Shown here: one piece after another, positions 1 to 5,316 of the stretch
Layout: the number at the start of each line of letters is the position of its first letter
How positions within the stretch are numbered: the first letter of the stretch is position 1
Assembly: GCA_041946755.1 (NCBI GenBank)
Contig: JBHGBB010000215.1
Coordinates: forward strand, 1 to 6,183
Length of the DNA stretch: 6,183 bases
Reading direction: 5' to 3'
Origin: JBHGBB01 sp041946755
Lineage (GTDB): Bacteria; UBP4; UBA4092; JAOAEQ01
The notes under the pieces: model-generated
What the model was told of the DNA's origin: nothing
Seen by the model: the letters and a program-made list of their open reading frames with translations, nothing else
The model's database searches: none
Translations under genes and position numbers: made by a program

Positions 1-37
1 GTAGATACGAACGAGATATTATCTCGTTCGTATCTAC
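1..37. repeat. Perfect 18-bp inverted repeat (37-nt palindrome)
   Basis: Bases 1-18 (gtagatacgaacgagata) are the exact reverse complement of 20-37, with a single t at 19 as the centre; as RNA this would be about 17 bp with a 3-nt loop. It is followed by ccccgg and not a T-run, so it is not a standard intrinsic terminator. The GTAG...CTAC ends and the CGAAC/GTTCG core resemble dispersed GTAG-type palindromes that I recall from several bacterial genomes; that link is from memory. The left edge coincides with the window start, so the element may be longer. Confidence 0.85.
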
Positions 38-57
38 CCCGGAATAAATATAAAAAG

Positions 58-95
58 TAGAACAATTTGGGTTTTATACGGTATAATTTTTATTC
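58..95 (+). promoter_or_regulatory. Candidate promoter for tlyA, possibly giving a leaderless transcript
   Basis: A consensus -10 hexamer TATAAT lies at 82-87. The -35 region about 17-18 bp upstream (58-64, tagaaca) matches TTGACA poorly. Transcription would begin around 94-95, directly at the tlyA ATG (96), and there is no Shine-Dalgarno sequence in the preceding 20 bases. The -10 overlaps a short palindrome, ttatac-g-gtataa (74-86), which could be an operator or just AT-rich chance. Seen: the hexamer and the absent ribosome site. Inferred: promoter activity and leaderless initiation. Confidence 0.4.
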
Positions 96-1022
96 ATGGT
101 GAATAAAAAAGTTCCGAATACTTCCGGAATTAAAAAGATTCGATTAGACCAATTATTAATCGATCGGGGTTTAGCGAAAACTCCGCATCAGGCAGAAGCG
201 TTAATCCTCAGCAGACAAATTAAATGCGAAGTTATCCGCCTCAGGCGGACCGCAATCCGAATTCCGCAATCTGAAATCAAGTTGCGCCCTGGAACTATGG
301 TTAGTCCGGATATTTCGGTCTCGATTATCGAACCGAAATGCCCTTATGTCAGTCGGGGAGGGTTAAAATTAGCCGGGGCATTGGAATCCGCTTCAGGCGG
401 ATTTAAAATCGATCTAAAAAATAAAATTGCGCTCGATATTGGCGCCTCTACCGGCGGGTTCACCGACTGTATGTTGCAGAAAGGCGTCAAAAAAGTTTAT
501 GCTATTGATACCGGATACGGCCATTTCGCAGCGAAATTAAGAAATGACCCCCGGGTGGTGCTGTTAGAAAACACTAATGCCCGGTATTTGACAATAGAAA
601 CATTGCGGAATGCGGAATGCGGAATGCGGAATGAAAATCCAAATGAATTATTAAATCCGCAATCCGAAATCATCAATCCGAAATTGGACTTGGCGGTAAT
701 CGATGTCTCGTTTATTTCATTAACCAAAATAATACCGGCTGTAATTCCGTTGCTGATAGAAGACGGTGAGATTTTAGCGCTAATCAAACCGCAGTTTGAA
801 ATCCCAAAATCAGCAATCCGAAATTCGAAATTAGTTAAGCATGGTGTAGTGCTTGACCCGAAACTCCGGGAACAAGCGGTCAACTCGATTATCGCATTTG
901 CGCTTAATTCCGGATTGCAGGTTGTCGGTACCGTACCCGCGGTGATAATCCGCCCCAGGCGGACCAGAAATCAGGAATATTTTATCTACCTTAAAAAAAA
1001 GTTAAATAAGTTAAATGGTTAA
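96..1022 (+). CDS. tlyA: TlyA-family 16S/23S rRNA cytidine-2'-O-methyltransferase carrying repeat-derived insertions
   Basis: Predicted to transfer methyl from S-adenosylmethionine to ribose 2'-OH of cytidines in 16S and 23S rRNA (family role: C1409 and C1920), in the cytoplasm. An N-terminal S4 RNA-binding domain (about residues 15-75, IRLDQLLIDRGLA...) is followed by an FtsJ-like methyltransferase fold. Visible motifs are SRGGLKL (86-92), the SAM loop LDIGASTGGFTD (113-124), AIDTGYG (136-142), VIDVSFISL (201-209), IKPQFE (230-235) and NQEY (292-295). The presumed catalytic tetrad is K91-D203-K231-E294, complete. At 308 residues it is longer than the usual roughly 245-275. The excess sits at residues about 47-62, 98-102, 171-196 and 236-246, all encoded by short DNA repeats. 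The C-terminal KKLNKLNG comes from a 17-bp tandem duplication that also supplies the stop. The ATG at 96 places S4 normally but has no Shine-Dalgarno; GTG at 99 is possible. The open frame and intact motifs argue against a pseudogene. Confidence 0.93.
   Translation: MVNKKVPNTSGIKKIRLDQLLIDRGLAKTPHQAEALILSRQIKCEVIRLRRTAIRIPQSEIKLRPGTMVSPDISVSIIEPKCPYVSRGGLKLAGALESASGGFKIDLKNKIALDIGASTGGFTDCMLQKGVKKVYAIDTGYGHFAAKLRNDPRVVLLENTNARYLTIETLRNAECGMRNENPNELLNPQSEIINPKLDLAVIDVSFISLTKIIPAVIPLLIEDGEILALIKPQFEIPKSAIRNSKLVKHGVVLDPKLREQAVNSIIAFALNSGLQVVGTVPAVIIRPRRTRNQEYFIYLKKKLNKLNG
235..281. repeat. Palindromic 15-mer plus four heptamers inside tlyA (S4 domain)
   Basis: Bases 235-249 (tccgcctcaggcgga) form a perfect 7-bp palindrome around c242. 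Overlapping its end are four heptamers: gaccgca (248-254), atccgaa (255-261), ttccgca (262-268) and atctgaa (269-275). Translated they give IRLRRTAIRIPQSEI. Typical TlyA proteins have about 13 fewer residues here, between the ALI and PGT motifs of the S4 domain. The comparison with the family is from memory. Confidence 0.75.
387..401. repeat. Second copy of the 15-mer palindrome inside tlyA, read in another frame
   Basis: The sequence tccgcttcaggcgga differs from 235-249 at one base. Here codons start at the first base and read S-A-S-G-G (residues 98-102), whereas at 235 and 949 the same DNA is read I-R-(L/P)-R-R-T. It lies just before the FKIDLKNK segment leading to the SAM loop, where the family usually has a few residues fewer. 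Confidence 0.65.
605..682. repeat. Inverted pair of 4 x 7-bp arrays inside tlyA
   Basis: The left arm is four perfect tandem copies of gcggaat (605-611, 612-618, 619-625, 626-632). The right arm is four heptamers in the opposite sense: atccgca (655-661), atccgaa (662-668), atcatca (669-675) and atccgaa (676-682). Comparing 602-632 with the reverse complement of 654-684 gives 23 of 31 matches around a spacer of about 21 nt, so a long imperfect hairpin is possible. It encodes residues 171-196 (RNAECGMRN...NPQSEIINPK), an insertion between the RYLT and VIDVSF motifs. Confidence 0.85.
801..829. repeat. Degenerate four-heptamer array inside tlyA
   Basis: Units are atcccaa (801-807, followed by one extra a), atcagca (809-815), atccgaa (816-822) and attcgaa (823-829). 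The 11-mer caatccgaaat at 814-824 is identical to 660-670 and 674-684. The segment encodes IPKSAIRNSK, immediately after the catalytic IKPQFE motif, where TlyA proteins usually have a shorter glycine-rich link to GGVV. Confidence 0.65.
949..965. repeat. Third copy of the 15-mer palindrome inside tlyA
   Basis: Bases 949-963 (tccgccccaggcgga) differ at one base from 235-249, and the following cc also matches, giving 16 of 17 identical bases (235-251 against 949-965). It is read in the same frame as the first copy (I-R-P-R-R-T, against I-R-L-R-R-T) and lies just before the conserved NQEY motif that holds the last catalytic residue. Confidence 0.65.
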
Positions 1023-1033
1023 ATAAGTAAATG
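1001..1033. repeat. 17-bp tandem duplication at the tlyA 3' end
   Basis: Bases 1001-1017 (gttaaataagttaaatg) are followed at 1018-1033 by the same sequence lacking one t. The first copy encodes the tail LNKLNG. The second copy supplies the TAA stop (1020-1022), so the duplication sets the protein end. Confidence 0.75.
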
Positions 1034-1034
1034 C

Positions 1035-1110
1035 AGTCTTGAGTCCTAAGTCCTAAGTCCGAAGGCAAAAACCTGTTTCTCTTAGGACTTAAGCCTTAGG
1101 ACTTCGGACT
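1035..1110. repeat. Intergenic hairpin built from 4 + 4 heptamers
   Basis: The arms 1035-1064 and 1081-1110 match at 24 of 30 positions when one is reverse-complemented, with a 16-nt spacer. The left arm is four heptamers: gtcttga (1036-1042), gtcctaa (1043-1049), gtcctaa (1050-1056) and gtccgaa (1057-1063). The right arm is ttaggac, ttaagcc, ttaggac and ttcggac (1082-1109). No T-run follows, so it is not a clear terminator. It fills almost the whole gap between tlyA and nadK and ends 10 nt before the nadK ATG. Confidence 0.85.
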
Positions 1111-1120
1111 GTCTCTGTTT

Positions 1121-2080
1121 ATGCATACCATTGGCATTATTGCTAACACCAGCAAACCACAAGTTAAAGAAGTTGCTATTGAATTAATTGCCTATCTCGA
1201 AAAAAAGAAGAAAGCCGTTATTCTGGAATCGGACTTGGCGCGGTTGGTCAACCGGCCGAAATTGAAAGTGCCCATGAAACAGATTTCCGTTTATTCGGAT
1301 TTAATCTTGGTGCTTGGTGGCGATGGTACCCTGATTTATGCCGCTAGAATGAAAGCGTTGGGCGATAAACCGGTATTAGGCATCAATCTTGGGTCACTCG
1401 GCTTTTTAACCAGCATCTCAGTATCGGAATTATATCTGCAATTGGAACTTCTATGGCGCCACCAGTTTCTGATCGAGCCGCGAATGATGCTGGAAGCTGA
1501 AATTCTAGAATCCGGGAATCGGTATTACTCAAAATCGTTCAGCAAGAAAAAGAAGATCATGGCCGCACCACGATCCTCCTATGTTCCGATTCAATCGTTT
1601 CTGGCGTTTAATGATGTGGTAGTGGCGAAAGAAGCATTAGCCCGGATTATTGAATTGACCATTTCTATTGACCAGAATCAGGTAACCCAATATCAGGCCG
1701 ATGGATTGATTGTCGCTACTCCTACCGGTTCAACCGCGCATTCGTTATCTGCCGGTGGGCCGATTGTGCATCCGAATCTGCAAGCGTTGATTATTACGCC
1801 GATTTGCCCGCATACGTTAAGTAATCGGCCGCTGATTATTTCTGATAAGGAAGAAGTCGAAATCGAAATGCAATCTCCGGAATCGCAGATTGCATTACCG
1901 GATGCCACCAGCGATGTCGGTGCGGTATATTTAACGATCGATGGGCAACAGGGAATTCAACTGTCACCCAACCAGCGGATTCGGATTCGGAAAGCTAAAG
2001 AACAAGTTAATTTGATGGTGTTTCCAACCAGAAGCTATTATGAAGTACTGCGCACCAAACTCCATTGGGGCAGAAGATAA
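1121..2080 (+). CDS. nadK: NAD kinase
   Basis: Predicted to phosphorylate NAD+ to NADP+ with ATP or polyphosphate in the cytoplasm. The family motifs appear in order: IGIIANTSKP (4-13), the phosphate-binding GGDGT (66-70), NLGSLGFLT (89-97), FNDVVV (163-168), and the NAD-binding ADGLIVATPTGSTAHSLSAG block (193-212, with H207 where many homologues have Y), then TPICPHTLSNRPLI (226-239) and LTIDGQQG (271-278). At 319 residues it is somewhat longer than the usual roughly 280-300. The extra length sits in a basic stretch at about 136-158 (KSFSKKKKIMAAPRSSYVP) and at about 250-265, the latter over a perfect DNA inverted repeat. The ATG at 1121 gives the typical N-terminus but is preceded by pyrimidine-rich gtctctgttt and no Shine-Dalgarno. 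Probably transcribed with tlyA, 98 nt upstream. Confidence 0.96.
   Translation: MHTIGIIANTSKPQVKEVAIELIAYLEKKKKAVILESDLARLVNRPKLKVPMKQISVYSDLILVLGGDGTLIYAARMKALGDKPVLGINLGSLGFLTSISVSELYLQLELLWRHQFLIEPRMMLEAEILESGNRYYSKSFSKKKKIMAAPRSSYVPIQSFLAFNDVVVAKEALARIIELTISIDQNQVTQYQADGLIVATPTGSTAHSLSAGGPIVHPNLQALIITPICPHTLSNRPLIISDKEEVEIEMQSPESQIALPDATSDVGAVYLTIDGQQGIQLSPNQRIRIRKAKEQVNLMVFPTRSYYEVLRTKLHWGRR
1867..1896. repeat. Perfect 10-bp inverted repeat within nadK
   Basis: aatgcaatct (1867-1876) and agattgcatt (1887-1896) are exact reverse complements around a 10-nt loop, ccggaatcgc. They encode MQSPESQIAL, where I expect NAD kinases to have a shorter link between the VEIE strand and the YLTIDGQ motif. 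It may be another small palindromic insertion, or a chance coding hairpin. Confidence 0.55.
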
Positions 2081-2089
2081 ATAAAACGA

Positions 2090-2171
2090 GATTACACAGA
2101 TTACTTAAAATGATTACACTGATTAAACAGCTTGAATCTGTGTAATCTAGATTTTCTAATCGGTGTAATCA
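2090..2171. repeat. Intergenic GATTACAC-type inverted repeat cluster
   Basis: Two direct copies, gattacacagatta (2090-2103) and gattacactgatta (2112-2125), are followed by two inverted copies, aatctgtgtaatc (2135-2147) and taatcggtgtaatca (2157-2171). The first pairs perfectly with the third over 13 bp, the second with the fourth at 14 of 15. Because the units resemble each other, a single nested hairpin with arms of about 40 nt is also possible. No T-run follows. It occupies nearly all of the nadK-kinase gap and ends 9 nt before the kinase ATG. Confidence 0.85.
2132..2160 (+). promoter_or_regulatory. Candidate sigma-70-type promoter inside the repeat, facing the kinase gene
   Basis: TTGAAT (2132-2137) and TCTAAT (2155-2160) are separated by 17 nt, matching TTGACA at 4 of 6 and TATAAT at 5 of 6. 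Transcription would start near 2167, leaving a leader of about 14 nt without a Shine-Dalgarno. If real, the repeat supplies the promoter of the sensor operon. AT-rich repeats produce such matches by chance, so this is tentative. Confidence 0.3.
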
Positions 2172-2180
2172 GTTTCTCTT

Positions 2181-3884
2181 ATGAAGTTAAGAACCAAATT
2201 AAGTTTTGCATTTCTTTTAGTCAGCATTATTCCGATGGTGATTGCGGTATATCTGGCCATCCGGGTCAATATCAATCTGCTCCAAACTGGAATTGCTAAA
2301 CAGTTAAATGCGGCAATTCCTATTGTTGAAACGAGTAAACAACAATACCTTTACCGTACCGGGTCTGCCGCGCGGATGATGGTGAATAATTCGAAACTCA
2401 TTCAGGCAATCCTCGACCGCGATAAATCAGCGTTTGAAAATGAAACGCATACCGTTTTTAAAAAAGTCGCGTTTGATGAAGTGGTATATTTAAAACCGGC
2501 TGAGGTGCTGGCGCTGGTGCCAAAAGGTAAAAAAATCCAGAACATGTCCAATCCAATCTGGCAGGGTTTTTTACCGCCGGAAATTAACCCGGAAATGGGG
2601 CTGGTGGCAGTATCGGTATATAAAATCGAAAACAAAGGGAAATTACTCGGTGGGATTCGGGTCGGAAATCAGTTCGAAAAAAATATCGCACAAGGAATAA
2701 CCAACGCTACCGGTATCAATGCGGTGTTTATTTTCCCGAAAGATAGTCCTATCTTAAAAAAAATCGCTACATCACAATTGCGTAGTACCTTATTTAAACT
2801 CGGGCATACCTATTATGTCAATGATATTCTCATTTCAAATCTGCATTATCAAGCGCTATTTCTCCCCCTAAAAGGTACTACCGGAGAAGTAACTGCAGTG
2901 GTATTCTTAGGATTACCGCAGCAACCGATGGAAGAGTTATGGAATCGATATCGGAACACTTTCTATCTATTTACGATCGCTTTTGGTAGTTTGTTTGCAA
3001 TCATTATGGCCTTAGTTGTTGCACGGACGATAGCGAAACCGGTACATCAATTGTCTGATGGTGCAGAACAAATCGCGGCTGATAATCTGGAAGTACGCAT
3101 TCCGATAAAATCCAAAGATGAACTAGGTGAACTAGCCCAGTCATTTAATCGGATGGCAGCGAAATTGCTGCAGAATCGGCAATTGGAAGCGCAACTCCGA
3201 TTGAAAGATAAACTGGCTTCACTCGGTCAACTTTCTGCCGGAATGGCGCATGAGGTTCGAAATCCATTAAGCAGTATTAAAGTGTCAGCAGAATTAATGC
3301 AAAGGAAATTTGCTGAAGGAACCCAGGAATTTAAACAACTGCAATATATTATCAATGATGTTGACCGTATGAATACTTTGATCGCTGATTTCTTAACTTT
3401 CGCTAAACCGCGCGAGCCGAATATGGTAAAATGTAAGGTAGAATCGATTGTTGACCGGACTCTGGCATTAGCACATAGTCAGCTAATCAAAAAACCATAT
3501 CAAATCGATTGGAAGAATAATACCGGTCCGGAAGATTATATTTCTGCTGATGCCAATCAAATCCAGCAGGTGTTTTTAAACCTGATTCTGAATGCCTGTC
3601 AAGCGATGCCGAACGGCGGGACCATAACAATCACGGCTTATCGTACTACGATGAATGGAATCCCGGCGCTTGGCATTTCATTTGCCGATCAAGGGGTAGG
3701 GATTCCGGAAGAAGTCCAATCGAAGATATTTGATCCCTTCTTTACTACGAAAGAAGAAGGAACCGGATTGGGTTTAGCGATGGTGCATCAGATTATCGAG
3801 GCTCATAAAGGAAAAATTGAACTCCAGAGTGAATTGAATAAAGGAACCATATTTACCGTTTATTTACCGATAATAATCGCTTGA
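2181..3884 (+). CDS. Membrane sensor histidine kinase (Cache-like sensor, HAMP, HisKA, HATPase)
   Basis: Autophosphorylates on a histidine in response to an extracytoplasmic signal and passes the phosphate to a regulator, very likely the adjacent one. Order: membrane helix about 7-29; extracytoplasmic domain about 30-258, which looks like a Cache fold (GINAVFIF, IATSQLRSTL, LFLPLKG); membrane helix about 260-283; HAMP about 284-335 (PVHQLSDGAEQI...DELGELAQSFN); short coiled-coil 328-345; HisKA with phospho-acceptor H357 in LSAGMAHEVRNPLSS (351-365); HATPase_c with N-box N467/N471 (NLILNACQA), G1 box DQGVG (503-507), F box FDPFF (517-521) and G2 box GTGLGL (527-532). No key residue is missing. 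The HEVRNPL H-box is the NtrB/ZraS/AtoS type that pairs with sigma-54 activators. The ligand cannot be read from sequence. The ATG at 2181 starts directly before the first membrane helix but lacks a Shine-Dalgarno. Ends 4 nt before the regulator. Confidence 0.95.
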   Translation: MKLRTKLSFAFLLVSIIPMVIAVYLAIRVNINLLQTGIAKQLNAAIPIVETSKQQYLYRTGSAARMMVNNSKLIQAILDRDKSAFENETHTVFKKVAFDEVVYLKPAEVLALVPKGKKIQNMSNPIWQGFLPPEINPEMGLVAVSVYKIENKGKLLGGIRVGNQFEKNIAQGITNATGINAVFIFPKDSPILKKIATSQLRSTLFKLGHTYYVNDILISNLHYQALFLPLKGTTGEVTAVVFLGLPQQPMEELWNRYRNTFYLFTIAFGSLFAIIMALVVARTIAKPVHQLSDGAEQIAADNLEVRIPIKSKDELGELAQSFNRMAAKLLQNRQLEAQLRLKDKLASLGQLSAGMAHEVRNPLSSIKVSAELMQRKFAEGTQEFKQLQYIINDVDRMNTLIADFLTFAKPREPNMVKCKVESIVDRTLALAHSQLIKKPYQIDWKNNTGPEDYISADANQIQQVFLNLILNACQAMPNGGTITITAYRTTMNGIPALGISFADQGVGIPEEVQSKIFDPFFTTKEEGTGLGLAMVHQIIEAHKGKIELQSELNKGTIFTVYLPIIIA

Positions 3885-3888
3885 TTTT

Positions 3889-5298
3889 ATGACCATTCTT
3901 ATTGTTGATGATGAACGACCATTATGCGATTTATTAAAGATGGCGTTGGAAGAGAAAGGATATGAGGTTCAGGTCGCTCACGAAGCGGAACAGGCGCTGA
4001 CGATTTTGAAAACCACGACCATTGATTTGGTCTTATCGGATATCCGGATGCCAGGTATGAGTGGTCTGGAATTATTAAAATCGATTAAAGAAATCGACAT
4101 CACCATTCCGATAATTCTTATGACCGCATATGGAACTATCGAGTCTGCGGTGCAAGCGATGCGGGATGGCGCCTACCATTATTTACTTAAACCATTCGAT
4201 AAACTCGATACCTTAGAAATGACCGTTGCCCAGGCATTGCAATGGCGACGGCTATTGATTGAAAACCAATATCTGCGGCAAGAGGTAGATGATCAATATC
4301 CCTATAAACAGATTATTGGTTCTAGTCCGGCAATTCAACAGACGTTTGAATTGATTCGCCGCGTAGCTCCGACTTCGAGTACCGTCCTGATAACCGGCGA
4401 AAGTGGTACCGGGAAGGAATTGGTTGCTCGAGCAATTCATGAATCCAGTCCCCGAAAAGGGAAACCGATGGTGAAAGTTAATTGTGTCGCAATTCCGGAT
4501 TCTTTACTAGAAAGCGAATTATTCGGACACGTTAAAGGAGCATTTACCGATGCGATTTCCAACCGGTTAGGGAAGTTCGAATTAGCAGACAAAAGCACTA
4601 TCTTTTTGGATGAAATTGGGGATATGAGTTTATCGTTGCAGAGTAAAATCCTACGCGTGTTACAAGAACGTGAATTTGAACCAGTCGGTGGTAGCATGTC
4701 CAAAAAAGTTGATGTTCGGGTGGTTACTGCTACCAATCGTTCCCTAAACGATTTGGTTAATGAAGGGAAATTCCGGGAAGATTTATATTTCCGATTAAAT
4801 GTTATTCCGATACATATTCCGCCATTACGTGATCGGAAAGAAGATATTCCACTATTATCCAGCTACTTTCTCAAGAAATTTAGCGATAAATCCGGGAAAA
4901 AAATCACCAGAATTTCTTCTGCTGCTCAACGAATTTTAATGACGCATCCGTTTCCGGGCAATGTTCGCGAATTGGAGAATTTAATCGAGCGCGCGGTGGT
5001 TTTATGTACCGATTCTATTTTGGATATAGCCGATTTTCAATTTAGTACAACACCGAGCCCGGAATCAAAAGTTCAAGACTCTATACAAATCGATGAAACA
5101 CACCTACAATCAAAAACATATCGAAGTGCTAAACGAACTATCCTTGCATCATTTGAACGGCAATTTTTCACAGAGGTGTTAAAATCCAATCAAGGAAATG
5201 TTTCAAAAGCCGCGGAATCGGTAGGTATGCATCGAAAAAATTTCTATGAGAAATTAAATTTATATAAGATCAATCCAGAACAATTTAATAAAAAATAA
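3889..5298 (+). CDS. NtrC-family sigma-54-dependent response regulator
   Basis: Once phosphorylated, it should bind upstream activating sites and use ATP hydrolysis to open sigma-54 RNA polymerase promoters. Receiver domain 1-120: acidic pair D7/D8, phospho-acceptor D51 (LSDIRMP), T79 and K101 (LLKPF). AAA+ domain about 140-380: Walker A GESGTGKE (170-177), L1 loop GAFTDA (217-222, canonical GAFTGA), Walker B IFLDEIGD (238-245), ATNR (281-284), probable arginine fingers R296/R302 (FREDLYFRLN) and sensor II GNVREL (357-362). After a variable linker (381-420), a Fis-type helix-turn-helix spans about 425-462 (NVSKAAESVGMHRKNFYEKL). Length 469 is normal. The start lies four t after the kinase stop with no Shine-Dalgarno, so translation is probably coupled. 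Codon choice changes sharply from residue about 387. Partner assignment to the upstream kinase rests on adjacency; targets are unknown. Confidence 0.96.
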   Translation: MTILIVDDERPLCDLLKMALEEKGYEVQVAHEAEQALTILKTTTIDLVLSDIRMPGMSGLELLKSIKEIDITIPIILMTAYGTIESAVQAMRDGAYHYLLKPFDKLDTLEMTVAQALQWRRLLIENQYLRQEVDDQYPYKQIIGSSPAIQQTFELIRRVAPTSSTVLITGESGTGKELVARAIHESSPRKGKPMVKVNCVAIPDSLLESELFGHVKGAFTDAISNRLGKFELADKSTIFLDEIGDMSLSLQSKILRVLQEREFEPVGGSMSKKVDVRVVTATNRSLNDLVNEGKFREDLYFRLNVIPIHIPPLRDRKEDIPLLSSYFLKKFSDKSGKKITRISSAAQRILMTHPFPGNVRELENLIERAVVLCTDSILDIADFQFSTTPSPESKVQDSIQIDETHLQSKTYRSAKRTILASFERQFFTEVLKSNQGNVSKAAESVGMHRKNFYEKLNLYKINPEQFNKK

Positions 5299-5304
5299 TA
5301 ATTT

Positions 5305-5310
5305 CGGAGG
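5305..5310 (+). promoter_or_regulatory. Strong Shine-Dalgarno site of the parvulin-like gene
   Basis: cggagg lies 6 nt upstream of ATG 5317 and fixes that start. It is the only clear Shine-Dalgarno before any of the five genes here. The 18-nt gap after the regulator stop holds nothing else that I recognise. Confidence 0.8.
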
Positions 5311-5316
5311 TCAACC

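Noticed and set aside
605..682. CRISPR-like array
   Set aside because: The units are 7 bp, directly tandem, with no unique spacers and no cas genes.
605..700. tlyA as a pseudogene broken by repeats
   Set aside because: The frame is continuous from 96 to 1022, and all expected motifs, including the four catalytic residues, are present in order.
497..883. 128-codon open frame on the minus strand within tlyA
   Set aside because: It lies wholly opposite a well-supported gene, includes the translated repeats in reverse, and shows no family motif or ribosome site. The other minus-strand open frames (1693-1908, 2402-2635, 4252-4440, 4437-4736, 5244-5450) fail in the same way.
1039..1070. Promoter inside the tlyA-nadK spacer starting from ttgagt
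   Set aside because: No acceptable -10 hexamer lies 16-18 nt downstream.
1035..1110. Rho-independent terminator between tlyA and nadK
   Set aside because: The stem is long but imperfect and is followed by gtctctgttt, not a T-run. The same reasoning applies to 1-37 (followed by ccccgg) and 2090-2171.
1131..1146. Possible sigma-54 promoter (ttggcattattgct)
   Set aside because: The GG to GC distance is 7 nt and not 10, and it lies inside the nadK coding start. No GG-N10-GC site with supporting bases was found in the spacers.
1075..2180. Shared 9-mer gtttctctt at 1075-1083 and 2172-2180
   Set aside because: One copy is in a hairpin spacer and the other abuts the kinase start. A single 9-base match between two A/T-rich spacers is not improbable, and no further similarity extends it.
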